From Bacteroidota bacterium (GTDB lineage Bacteria; Bacteroidota; Bacteroidia; Bacteroidales; FEN-979): a stretch of 62,507 bases of DNA. Below are positions 16,885 to 25,430 of the stretch, in pieces. Below the pieces are notes generated by a model. It ran no database searches, was not told the DNA's origin, and saw nothing but the letters and a program-made list of their open reading frames with translations. Numbering within the stretch: the stretch's first letter is position 1; each line of letters opens with the position of its first letter. The stretch lies in NCBI GenBank assembly GCA_026391835.1, contig JAPLDF010000010.1, forward strand, positions 1-62,507. Reading direction: 5' to 3'. The position numbers and the translations under genes were made by a program.

Positions 16885-17024
16885 GGGTAAACGGGTAAGC
16901 GAGTGAGCAGGTAAACAGGTAAACGGGAAAACGGGTAAACGGGTGAGCAGGCTAACATGAAACGGGATATGTGGCAAAAAGGGATTTTTCCCGTTCACCA
17001 GTTTACCCGTTTACCCGTTTACCA
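16885..17024. repeat. octamer array in inverted arms (GTAAACGG type)
   Basis: From 16885 to 16955 units like GGGTAAAC and GGTGAGCA repeat at about 8-base spacing. From 16991 to 17024 the complementary form (GTTTACCC) repeats. The two halves can pair into a long hairpin. The stop codon of the M28 gene (17019-17021) is supplied by the last octamer of this array. The same family is at 38352-38488 and inside the gene at 42400. Confidence 0.85.
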
Positions 17025-18410
17025 ATTCTCATCAAACAACCACACCAATGCGGTCATGGCCGCAGCTCCCAGCTCGAGTTCCCTGGCGTTGACCTTGTCA
17101 AAAGTATCGTTGGCTGAGTGGTGGTAGTCAAAATACCGCTGCGAATCGGTTACCAGTGCGACCAGGATCGCACCCTGCGATTTCAGGTCGCGGATATCGA
17201 CACCGCTTCCGCTTTTTTCGAAAGACCAGATGCCGTAAGGTGCAAGCAAGGGTTTCCATGCAGCGATCCTCTTCATTGCCGCATCAGGGGCATCGAATGA
17301 GAAACCTTGTGGGGTTGTTCCCCCGCGGTCGGCCTCGATGGCAGCGATGTGTTTTTCAGTCCCTGCATCACCCCTGCGTTTTGATTCGCCGGCATATACC
17401 CCGGCCCCGGTTTGCCCGTATTCCTCATCCATGAAAGCCACCATCCTGACCGTGTGGGCAGGTTTGATATTCATTGCCTTAAAAAGCCTCAGCACATCGA
17501 TGCACTGCACAATGCCGGCACCATCATCGTGGGCTCCCTGGCCGATATCCCAGGAGTCGAGATGTCCGCCAACCAGGATGACCTCCTCAGGGTGTTTAGT
17601 TCCGCGGATTTCCCCGATGACGTTATAGCTGACAGTTTCGGGATGCAGGGTGCAGGAGGAGGATAAAAACACCCTGAGCCCGGCGTCGGTTTTCAGCCAT
17701 CCCGACAGGCTGTCGGCATCGTTTGTACTGATACAGAATGCCGGGATTGCTTTTACCGAATCGGCATAGTGCTGGTTGCCCGTATGCGGGAAGTCATCAT
17801 GGGCCGGTGTTGCCGAACGAACGATGACGGCAGTTGCCCCATACCGGGCAGCATGCATGGCTCCGCGGGCACGCTGATCAACCGAACCCCCGTAAGCATC
17901 GAACGTATAAAAAGGTGTGGGATCGGCACTCCTGTTGAAGAAAACGATCCTGCCTTCGATTTTCGACCGCCCCAGCATCTTCAGCTCTTCAAAACTTTTT
18001 ACTTCAACCAGGTTAGCCGTGATCCCGTTCACGGGTGTGGCAACTGACCCCCCGATGGCGCAGATATGCAGGTTTTTCTTTCCGCACTTTCCGGATATGA
18101 CCTTCCCGGTTTCCCTTTTCCCCCGTTCCCAGTGCGAAACCGTCACAGGTTGCAGATAAACCGTATCCAGCCCCATCCCGTCAAGCACTTTTTTTGTCCA
18201 CAGAACAGCTTTTTCAGCCTGGGGTGAACCGCACAACCGGCCGCCGACCTGGTTGCACAGGTAGTCGAGGTTGCGGTAGGCTTCCGGGTTCGAAAGCGCT
18301 TCGGAATATATCTTCCGGATCAGCAGCGAATCGCCGCCCTGGGCGGAAACCGGCAAAACAACCAGATGAAAGGAGAACAGAAGTATAAACAGGAACAGGT
18401 TGCGCATCAT
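17019..18410 (-). CDS. secreted M28-family metallopeptidase
   Basis: A 464-aa zinc aminopeptidase-like enzyme. I place the start at 18410 (MMRNLFLFILLFSF), which gives a signal peptide with cleavage after VSA, and a TATTTTTG promoter box lies just upstream. The frame is open to 18593, but that extension is translated tandem octamer DNA (GGRADGRTGG) and is rejected. A PA-like insert spans about 120-250. The M28 core has GGHLDSW and GAHDDGAG (zinc ligands His, Asp), DEEYG (catalytic Glu pair), EADRGG, and the final zinc His in YHHSANDT. Likely exported and active on peptides. It ends within a repeat array; the gene is divergent from the giant T9SS gene. Confidence 0.9.
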   Translation of the reverse strand: MMRNLFLFILLFSFHLVVLPVSAQGGDSLLIRKIYSEALSNPEAYRNLDYLCNQVGGRLCGSPQAEKAVLWTKKVLDGMGLDTVYLQPVTVSHWERGKRETGKVISGKCGKKNLHICAIGGSVATPVNGITANLVEVKSFEELKMLGRSKIEGRIVFFNRSADPTPFYTFDAYGGSVDQRARGAMHAARYGATAVIVRSATPAHDDFPHTGNQHYADSVKAIPAFCISTNDADSLSGWLKTDAGLRVFLSSSCTLHPETVSYNVIGEIRGTKHPEEVILVGGHLDSWDIGQGAHDDGAGIVQCIDVLRLFKAMNIKPAHTVRMVAFMDEEYGQTGAGVYAGESKRRGDAGTEKHIAAIEADRGGTTPQGFSFDAPDAAMKRIAAWKPLLAPYGIWSFEKSGSGVDIRDLKSQGAILVALVTDSQRYFDYHHSANDTFDKVNARELELGAAAMTALVWLFDENW

Positions 18411-18427
18411 CGAAAAATTTGAAAGGC

Positions 18428-18435
18428 CAAAAATA
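18428..18435 (-). promoter_or_regulatory. -7 box of the M28 gene
   Basis: On the minus strand this reads TATTTTTG, a perfect TAnnTTTG. It would start transcription about 10 bases before the ATG at 18410, leaving a very short leader and placing the octamer array upstream of the message. No good -33 element is seen. This supports the shorter start. Confidence 0.45.
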
Positions 18436-18448
18436 CAATAAATAACCC

Positions 18449-18520
18449 GTCCGCCTGTCCGCCTGTCCGCCCGTCCGCCCGTCCGCCCGTCCGCCCGTCC
18501 GCCCGTCCGCTTGTCCCCTA
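18449..18520. repeat. octamer tandem array (GTCCGCCC)
   Basis: Eight full units of GTCCGCC(C/T) or GTCCGCTT run head to tail from 18449 to 18512, then a decayed unit. It lies between two divergent genes, in the place where their promoters would be expected. Confidence 0.9.
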
Positions 18521-18579
18521 AAAAGTTATCAACACCCCCACACCATTCCCACACAAGTACGATTAAGCAGAAAAACATC

Positions 18580-21500
18580 ATGAAAAAGATCATTTATTCA
18601 TTATGTATGGTGATCCTGGCCAGTCTTTCAGGACAATGCCAGATCGCCGCCTGGGATTTTTACGGGCAATCATTTCCGGTAACCTGCGCCGCCACCACCT
18701 TTCACATGAACCTGGAAGCAACGGGCGGTGCGAACAACATCACCCGTGGCTCCGGGGCGCCTGCGTCGGGTGGCGTAAACTCCTTCAGGACCACAGGATT
18801 TCAGAACAACGGGATCTCAACGGCAGCAAATGATTATTTCCAGGTTACTTTGCGGGCAATTCCCGGGTATAAGTTGTCCCTGACAACCCTGGATGCGAAA
18901 TTCAACGGAACTGCCAGCTTTTTTTCCAGTCCGGGCGTTACCTCGCAATTCGCGTACAGTCTCGACGGAGTCACGTTTATACTGATCGGGAACCCCCTCC
19001 AGTCGACCGCATTGACCATGGCACAGGTCGACCTTTCAGGAATTGCTGACCTTCAGAATGTGTACTCCACGACAACAGTCACCCTGCGGTATTATGCCAG
19101 CGGGCAGACCACCACCGGCGGATGGGGATTTTATTCCGGTTCTCCGGGAACGAACGGACTGGCCGTTGGCGGAACAGTGACGGAAGCGATTGTTATGGCA
19201 CCCTCACTGCAGGCCTCGAACATCACTTTCAGCAACGTCCAGCAAACCCGGATGGGCGTTTCATGGACGCCCGGAAATGGTGAAAAACGGGTGGTGATGA
19301 TCAATACAACAAACAGTTTCACCGACCCTGTGAATGGTACTGACCCTGCTGCCAACCCTGTTTATGCAGGAAGCGGGGAGCAGGTGGTGTACAACTACTC
19401 CGGTTCGTCGATCCCGTCGGTGTCGGGACTTGTTGCCGGTATGAATTACTGGTTCAGGATTTACGAATATAACGGATCGGGCATACTTACGGTTTACAAC
19501 GACCTGCCCGCCGCGAACAACCCCAAAAGCCAGGCAACATCCGGCTTGTTGCTTGCGCCGTCGGTCATTTCGCCTTCGGCCACCCAGGTAACGACTTCCG
19601 GAGCCATCCTTGGCGGGCATATCACCTCGGATGGCGGCACCCCGGTAACTGAACGGGGAACCCTCTGGAAAACCTCGGCACCGGTGACGATCGGCGACAA
19701 TAAGCTTTCCGACGGCCTTACAGATACCGGTTTTTTCAGCCATCCAAGAACCGGCCTTCCATCCGCCACTCAAATCCATTACGCGGCCTATGCAACAAAT
19801 GCTGCAGGCACGGCATTGAGCCCGGAGGCGACATTTTTTACACTGGCCGCCGAGCCGCCGTCGCATGTAACCGGGTTTTCTGCGACATCCGCAGGAACCA
19901 CCTCCATCCAGCTATCCTGGAACCCTTTGATAACCGGTGCCGACGGCTATCTCATCCTGCAAAAGCAGGGAACAGTTCCTCCTGCAGGAATGCCCGCCGA
20001 TGCGAGCCAATATGCGAATGGCTCCGGCGTCGGGGATGCAACTGTTGCTGCAAACATCACCGTGGGAACAACGGGAATAAAGAACATCACCGGGTTGTCG
20101 CCCGGAACATCATATGCCTTTTCGATTTTTCCATATGCATGGGATGGCGTCAACCAGCAGACCACGAATTATTATACCCAGTTGCCCGTTCCGGGAGCAA
20201 CCGCCACAACAGGCATACCCGCGGTGGTGACCTATCATTGGACCGGAACCGCCGGCAATGACTGGAATACGGCCGGCAACTGGAACCCGTCGCGCACCAT
20301 CCCTGCGTTGAACGACATCCTCGTCTTTGATGCCGGAGGTGTATGGACCATCATCAATGTTCCTGCTCAAACCATTGGCCAGCTGCACGTTTTGGGGAAT
20401 ACGGCAGTAACCCTTCAGGGTGTTGGCCCGCTGAACGTTGCCGGGGATGCCGGGGAAGATCTGGCAGTGTCATGGGGCTGCCAGCTCAATATCTCCGGCT
20501 CCGGCGCGATCAGCATCTCCCTTGCGGCAGGCGCAGCCGGCGTTGTAAGCGGATCGATGACCTTTTCAGGCGGAGGGCACCGGCTGCTTGCAGCTTCTGC
20601 CGGCGGGGTGGATTTTACCTCCGGCAGCATATTCAAAGCAGGGAGCGGGTTCACAGGGAATCCATTTGGCACAGTCAACCTGAACTCCGTAATATTCAAC
20701 GCAGGGTCGGTGTACGTGAGCCAGGCGGGGGGAAACCCCTTTGGTGCCGCTGCCCCGGCTTCCGTGGTGGTCTTTCAGCCGGGAAGTTTATACAGAATTG
20801 ATGCATATTCAGTTCCGTCGTTCGGGGGGCGAACCTATGGCAATTTTGAGATGAACTATCCCGGGTCCATTACGGCAACAGGATCGTCAGCCGTATCCAT
20901 TGACAATTTCACAGCAACACAGGGGACTTTTTACCTGAACATGACCGGCTCTCCCGGGCATTCCATAAGGGGGAATATCTCCATCGCCAATGTTGCCACC
21001 CTGATCGTTGCTCCTGCAACTGCCGGCACGGTGATGCTAAACGGTACTTCTCCGCAGGCAATATCGGGTAGCGGGTCCTTCATGGCCGGAACCTTTTCTA
21101 CCATCGGTATCAGCAACAGTTCAGGTGTTACCCTCAGTATGAACGCCAGGTTCAACAATGTGACGGTCGCCGCGGGCGGCCTGTTTACCATTGCCCCGAA
21201 TGCGGAACTGACCGTGACGGGTAACCTGGTGAACGGGGCGCCGGCTACCGGCTTCGTCATTGAATCCGATGCGTCGGTGATACACAACAGCAGCGGGGTA
21301 CCTGGAACCGTGAAGCGCAATATTCCTGCTGCAACCTGGAGTGACTGGCAGGATGGCTGGCACCTTCTTTCCACACCTGTTGCAGGCCAGTCAATCAATG
21401 AAGCGGGGGGATTTGTCACAACAGGTGCCGGAAATGATTTTGATCTGCTGGCATGGTGGGAGCCCGGTAATGAGTGGGTGAATTTTAAAAACGCCACAAT

Positions 21501-22578
21501 TCCGCCCGTTTTTTCTGAAATCAACGGCAGCGGGAACTTTGAATTGGGTAAAGGGTACCTGGCGGCCTACCAGCAACCCGGGGATAAAATATTTACAGGA
21601 GATTTGAATGTGGCGGATATCCAGGTTGTTAACCTAACCAGTACAGGTGCAACAGCCTCAAATAGGGGATGGCACCTGCTGGGAAATCCTTTTCCCTGTG
21701 CATTGAACTGGTATACCGGATGGACAACAAACAACATTGGAAGTATTGCCTATATCTGGAATGAGACGGGGATGAGTTATACCCCGCGAAATCCCGGTGA
21801 AGCGATTCCTGCCTGCAATGGATTCATGGTCCAGGTGACAGGCAGTCAGGGAGTTGCCGGCTCACTGACCATACCGGCATCACAACGCATCCATGACAGC
21901 CAGGCCTGGTTTAAGGAAAATGAGGTTCCCGTCATAAAACTATTTGCCAGGAGCCTCGGGCAGCCGTCATTCCAGGAGAGCCAGGTTCGTTTCAACCCAT
22001 TGTCAACCATTGATTTTGATCCCGGATTCGACGGAAGGTTCCTTCCGGGGTATGCCCCGTTGTTTTATTCCCGGGCAGGAGGAGAAAAATTGGCCGTAAA
22101 TGTTATTCCGAAACCTGAATTGAACCAGTGCATTCCATTCTCTTTTGAGAAAAATTCCGGGGTTCACTTTCAGATCGAGGCACAAATAACGGGAGAGATG
22201 CCCTCCATGGTGTTGCTCCTGGATAAGAAAACAGGTATAGTACATAACCTGACAATCAACCCGTTGTACGAATTTTCTTCCGAAGATGGCGATTCTCCCG
22301 ACCGGTTCGGAATCATGTTCAGCCAGGCGGGTACGGGCGAGCCTCCCGGAGCAAAAACGCATGTGTTCTCTTTCGGAAACTGTCTGGTTGTGAGGCATTC
22401 TGAAAACACACGGCTGGAAATATTCAGCATTACCGGGCAACCAATGGTTATGCGTGACCTGAAGGGGACAGGGACCGGGAAGGTGGTTCTTGATGTTCCT
22501 GCCTCCTGGTACCTTGTCAGGGTAACCACAGGAAAGAATGTTGAAGTCACAAAGATTTTTGTTCAATCATCACATTAA
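18580..22578 (+). CDS. giant secreted multi-domain protein with T9SS sorting domain
   Basis: A 1332-aa protein. The start at 18580 (MKKIIYSLCMVILASLSG) gives a signal peptide; the upstream in-frame extension is rejected. After it come a beta-sandwich (about 20-205), two or more fibronectin type III-like modules (about 207-325 and 425-545, with a further beta module between), a filamentous-haemagglutinin-like beta-helix section starting at YHWTGTAGNDWNTAGNW (about 550-915), then a second region around GWHLLSTPVAGQSIN. The last 70 residues (LEIFSITGQPMV...VLDVPASWYLVRV) are a type A T9SS sorting domain, so the protein should cross the outer membrane and attach to the surface. It is followed 12 bases later by a PID-CTERM-like gene. 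Likely an adhesin-like surface protein. Confidence 0.85.
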   Translation: MKKIIYSLCMVILASLSGQCQIAAWDFYGQSFPVTCAATTFHMNLEATGGANNITRGSGAPASGGVNSFRTTGFQNNGISTAANDYFQVTLRAIPGYKLSLTTLDAKFNGTASFFSSPGVTSQFAYSLDGVTFILIGNPLQSTALTMAQVDLSGIADLQNVYSTTTVTLRYYASGQTTTGGWGFYSGSPGTNGLAVGGTVTEAIVMAPSLQASNITFSNVQQTRMGVSWTPGNGEKRVVMINTTNSFTDPVNGTDPAANPVYAGSGEQVVYNYSGSSIPSVSGLVAGMNYWFRIYEYNGSGILTVYNDLPAANNPKSQATSGLLLAPSVISPSATQVTTSGAILGGHITSDGGTPVTERGTLWKTSAPVTIGDNKLSDGLTDTGFFSHPRTGLPSATQIHYAAYATNAAGTALSPEATFFTLAAEPPSHVTGFSATSAGTTSIQLSWNPLITGADGYLILQKQGTVPPAGMPADASQYANGSGVGDATVAANITVGTTGIKNITGLSPGTSYAFSIFPYAWDGVNQQTTNYYTQLPVPGATATTGIPAVVTYHWTGTAGNDWNTAGNWNPSRTIPALNDILVFDAGGVWTIINVPAQTIGQLHVLGNTAVTLQGVGPLNVAGDAGEDLAVSWGCQLNISGSGAISISLAAGAAGVVSGSMTFSGGGHRLLAASAGGVDFTSGSIFKAGSGFTGNPFGTVNLNSVIFNAGSVYVSQAGGNPFGAAAPASVVVFQPGSLYRIDAYSVPSFGGRTYGNFEMNYPGSITATGSSAVSIDNFTATQGTFYLNMTGSPGHSIRGNISIANVATLIVAPATAGTVMLNGTSPQAISGSGSFMAGTFSTIGISNSSGVTLSMNARFNNVTVAAGGLFTIAPNAELTVTGNLVNGAPATGFVIESDASVIHNSSGVPGTVKRNIPAATWSDWQDGWHLLSTPVAGQSINEAGGFVTTGAGNDFDLLAWWEPGNEWVNFKNATIPPVFSEINGSGNFELGKGYLAAYQQPGDKIFTGDLNVADIQVVNLTSTGATASNRGWHLLGNPFPCALNWYTGWTTNNIGSIAYIWNETGMSYTPRNPGEAIPACNGFMVQVTGSQGVAGSLTIPASQRIHDSQAWFKENEVPVIKLFARSLGQPSFQESQVRFNPLSTIDFDPGFDGRFLPGYAPLFYSRAGGEKLAVNVIPKPELNQCIPFSFEKNSGVHFQIEAQITGEMPSMVLLLDKKTGIVHNLTINPLYEFSSEDGDSPDRFGIMFSQAGTGEPPGAKTHVFSFGNCLVVRHSENTRLEIFSITGQPMVMRDLKGTGTGKVVLDVPASWYLVRVTTGKNVEVTKIFVQSSH

Positions 22579-22590
22579 AAAAGCAATTTT

Positions 22591-22824
22591 ATGAAAGCAT
22601 TAAGAAGACTATGCCTGTTAATGTTATTTTTATTGGGTGGGTTCTTTATCCCCGGGATGTCGGGTGATCCGCCATCCGATCCGCCACCACCCCCCGGCGG
22701 TCATGGTGAAGGAACCAACCAGCCTCCGGCAGGAGCCCCGATCGAAGGTGGATGGGGGATCCTCATTGTTCTGGGGTCAGTGTTTGCCGGGGTCAGGTAT
22801 TACAGAACCAGGGCGGAACATTAA
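22591..22824 (+). CDS. PID-CTERM-like small membrane protein
   Basis: A 77-aa protein with an N-terminal signal (residues 1-22), a Pro/Gly-rich central stretch (SDPPSDPPPPPGGHGEG type), and a C-terminal tripartite tag: APIEGGWGILIVLG, a hydrophobic segment, then the basic tail RYYRTRAEH. This corresponds to the PID-CTERM sorting signal of Bacteroidota (usually aPIDGG, here PIEGG). Tag proteins of this type are small and are thought to be handled by a dedicated sorting enzyme. It begins 12 bases after the giant T9SS gene, so the two are probably co-transcribed. Confidence 0.75.
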   Translation: MKALRRLCLLMLFLLGGFFIPGMSGDPPSDPPPPPGGHGEGTNQPPAGAPIEGGWGILIVLGSVFAGVRYYRTRAEH

Positions 22825-22899
22825 GACTGATACCTGTATAGTTGAATTCAGCCTGCCCTGAATCCGGGATGGTGTGTACCCTGGCTTGTGTGAATTGAT

Positions 22900-22907
22900 T
22901 ATCTTTG
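22900..22907 (+). promoter_or_regulatory. -7 box upstream of the endonuclease gene
   Basis: TATCTTTG matches TAnnTTTG perfectly, 90 bases before the chosen start. The -33 side is weak. Confidence 0.4.
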
Positions 22908-22996
22908 CATTTGATACGGATCTGGTGAATCAGTTAATGCCTGATTTCAACAAATCAGTATGTTAAACAAGGTAATCACCATTCAATACCTCAATT

Positions 22997-24922
22997 TTGC
23001 CGGACACCAGCCATCACCTAAAACATCGCCTGCGTGCAGGTTTTTTACTGGCATTTCTGACCCTTCTTTTTTCTGCTGCATCGGGAGGGATCCCTCCCGG
23101 TTACTACGACCCGGCTGCGGGAAAAACCGGCGAAGCACTGCAGATAGCCCTGTATAACATCATCAAGGGACATACTGTAGTCAGCTATACACCCGGTGTA
23201 TGGGAGGCCTTATATTCTACGGATCCAAAGCCAAACGGGAAAGTCTGGGACATGTATTCCGATGTTCCGGGAGGAACACCGCCCTATGAATTCACCTTTG
23301 GCACCAACCAGTGCGGCGTTGGAGGCGGCGGTGTCGAAGGCAACTGTTACAGCCGCGAACATTCATTTCCGAAGAGCTGGTTCAATGACCTGTCGCCGAT
23401 GGTCACCGACCTGTTTCATATTTTCCCCACCGATCAGTATGTAAACAACATGCACAGCAACTATCCTTTTGCAGTGGTGGGAACGCCCACGGCCATTTCG
23501 TTGAATGGCAGCAAAAAAGGGAGTTGTGCCACCCCCGGATATTCGGGAATCGTTTTTGAACCGATTGATGCCTACAAGGGAGACTTTGCCAGGGCATATT
23601 TTTACATGGCAACCCGGTATGAGAACATCATCGCTACCTGGTACGCCAACGATCCGTTTGCCGATGCCGTTCTTGACGGAACTTCGTATCCTGCTTTCGA
23701 AACATGGTACCTGAATTTGCTTCTTGCATGGAACAGCCAGGACCCCGTTTCGGCAAAGGAGATCGCCCGGAACGACTCGGTTTATAAAATCCAGAACAAC
23801 AGGAATCCATTTATTGATCATCCCGAATATATTACTGCCGTCTGGATGCCCGCAGGACCCAAGCCGGAACCCTCGGCACATGTTACCGGTTTCACTTCGG
23901 CGGCCGGCACACCCGCCTATAGCGCAATTCAACTCACCTGGACGGATGCAACAGGTGCGGTTATCCCGGATGGATACCTCATCAAGGGCAGCAGTGCCGG
24001 TTTTTCTGCCATCGTTGCCCCGCCGGATGGAACTTCGGTACCTGACGGGGGATTGAATAAAAATATCGGGTCGGGCGTTCAATCCTGTACATTTTCGGGT
24101 TTGTTGTCAAATACCACGTACTATTTTAAAATATATCCATACACCAATGCCGGCAGTATCATCGATTATAAAACCAGCGAACCTGTGCCAGGGGCAACCG
24201 GGACCACTACCAGCGGGGTAAGTGTTCTGCAGGCTGGTGACATTGCCATCATCGAATACGCGTCGGTCGATACAGACCGTGTGTCGTTTATTACCTTCAG
24301 GCAGTTGAACGCAGGGACTGTGATCAATTTTACCGACAACGGGTTCACCAGCCCGACCACGGTGAGGGTGAACGAAGGATTCCTCGTGTACACCGCACCC
24401 GCCGTTATCCCGGCTGGTACCGTGATTTCGTGGCACAATGGCATGACGATCACCGGCACCGGCTGGAATTCAGCCACCCCCAGCTTGTTTGCGTTTAATG
24501 AATCGGGGGATCAGCTGTTTGCCTACCAGGGAACCTGGGGAACGAGCCAGTTGTTATTATGCGGGATGAATGCCGGGAATTCTGGGTGGATCACCAGTGG
24601 TACAGCATTATCGACAACCTCCTATTTCCCGGTCGGTCTTACCAATGAGGTCAACTCACTTACTTTTCCTGAAAAGAACGGCAATTACAACTTAATTGCA
24701 ACCGGCACTGCCAATGCCCTGGGAAGCCTGGCGGCCAACCCGTTGAACTGGACAAGGAGCAACCCGGTTTTAGCTACGCCTGCCTGGGGTTTCAGCCTCA
24801 ACAACAACACCGACATCAATCAGAATGCAACGGTTTTTCATATTACAGTCGGAACCGGTGAAGTCCTGACCATTCAGCCGGGGATTTCCCTTACCGTGAC
24901 GGGGAACATCACCATTTATTAA
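22997..24922 (+). CDS. secreted endonuclease I-family nuclease with FN3 and C-terminal beta domains
   Basis: A 641-aa protein. The only plausible start in frame is a TTG at 22997; an in-frame stop sits at 22973 and no ATG lies between. Residues 10-30 form a signal peptide. Residues about 35-285 are endonuclease I (EndA/Vvn type): NCYSREHSFPKSW with the R120-E121-H122 active site, VTDLFHIFPTD with H141, and NNMHSNYPF carrying the Mg-binding Asn. A fibronectin III-like module follows (about 290-395), then a beta-rich C-terminal domain. The end, GISLTVTGNITIY, is not a recognisable T9SS sorting domain. Likely degrades extracellular DNA; possibly periplasmic or released. It is convergent with the receiver gene after 15 bases. 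Confidence 0.85.
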   Translation: MPDTSHHLKHRLRAGFLLAFLTLLFSAASGGIPPGYYDPAAGKTGEALQIALYNIIKGHTVVSYTPGVWEALYSTDPKPNGKVWDMYSDVPGGTPPYEFTFGTNQCGVGGGGVEGNCYSREHSFPKSWFNDLSPMVTDLFHIFPTDQYVNNMHSNYPFAVVGTPTAISLNGSKKGSCATPGYSGIVFEPIDAYKGDFARAYFYMATRYENIIATWYANDPFADAVLDGTSYPAFETWYLNLLLAWNSQDPVSAKEIARNDSVYKIQNNRNPFIDHPEYITAVWMPAGPKPEPSAHVTGFTSAAGTPAYSAIQLTWTDATGAVIPDGYLIKGSSAGFSAIVAPPDGTSVPDGGLNKNIGSGVQSCTFSGLLSNTTYYFKIYPYTNAGSIIDYKTSEPVPGATGTTTSGVSVLQAGDIAIIEYASVDTDRVSFITFRQLNAGTVINFTDNGFTSPTTVRVNEGFLVYTAPAVIPAGTVISWHNGMTITGTGWNSATPSLFAFNESGDQLFAYQGTWGTSQLLLCGMNAGNSGWITSGTALSTTSYFPVGLTNEVNSLTFPEKNGNYNLIATGTANALGSLAANPLNWTRSNPVLATPAWGFSLNNNTDINQNATVFHITVGTGEVLTIQPGISLTVTGNITIY

Positions 24923-24937
24923 GGCCGTGACCTTTAT

Positions 24938-25381
24938 TTACCCGTTGAGTTTTCCCTCAAGTTCATTCTTGTATTTCAGCAGCTGGTTCTCAAGTGTTTT
25001 CTGGTAAACTGCCAGCCTGATACTTCCCAGGGCCTGTTGAATATCAAATGGTTTGATGAGGAAAACCTGGGGTTTGTTTTTAAAAACGCCTTCGAAAACA
25101 TCCATCTGGCTCATCCCTGTGAGAAAAACGAGGGCAAAATCATATTCCTCCATCATGATCTGGGCGGCTTCGATACCGGTCATTTTTCCGGCCAGGGAAA
25201 TATCCATCAGGACAATGTCGGGAAGATTTTCAGGCTGTGTGATCTCTTTAAAGGCTTTCAGCCCGTCCTCCGCCTTGCGGAATATCGCAATAACTTTATA
25301 ATTGAATTGTTCTATCTGCCGTTTTAAATCATTGGCCAACAGGAATTCATCTTCAAATATGGCAATTTTTAGGGGGGGCAT
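24938..25381 (-). CDS. stand-alone receiver-domain protein (CheY-like)
   Basis: A 147-aa single receiver domain: acidic residues E10/D11/E12, phosphoacceptor D60 (DIVLMDISLAG), T88 (FLTGMS) and K110 (FLIKPFD). I use the ATG at 25381, preceded by a promoter box. The frame reaches further upstream, but the extension overlaps the neighbouring gene and is not receiver-like. A helical tail of about 25 residues follows. No DNA-binding output domain is present, so it acts through protein contacts or feeds a phosphorelay. No histidine kinase is adjacent. Confidence 0.85.
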   Translation of the reverse strand: MPPLKIAIFEDEFLLANDLKRQIEQFNYKVIAIFRKAEDGLKAFKEITQPENLPDIVLMDISLAGKMTGIEAAQIMMEEYDFALVFLTGMSQMDVFEGVFKNKPQVFLIKPFDIQQALGSIRLAVYQKTLENQLLKYKNELEGKLNG

Positions 25382-25398
25382 TGTAATGTATCTTAATG

Positions 25399-25426
25399 CA
25401 AATATACATAAAATACGTATAACAAA
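25399..25426 (-). promoter_or_regulatory. Bacteroidota-type promoter of the receiver gene
   Basis: On the minus strand, TTTG at 25426-25423 is followed by 16 bases and TATATTTG at 25406-25399. Both boxes are perfect matches, with spacing slightly short. Confidence 0.5.
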
Positions 25427-25430
25427 TCCT

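Noticed and set aside
16182-16958. 258-codon minus-strand open frame with repeated LPVYPF/RLPVYLL
   Set aside because: It is the translation of the octamer array plus the antisense of the HD-domain gene.
18449-18520. Possible CRISPR array
   Set aside because: Units are 8 bases head to tail with no spacers and no cas genes in the window.
18411-18593. N-terminal extension of the M28 peptidase
   Set aside because: It encodes GGRADGRTGG-type repeats from the octamer array; a signal peptide and a promoter box mark the start at 18410.
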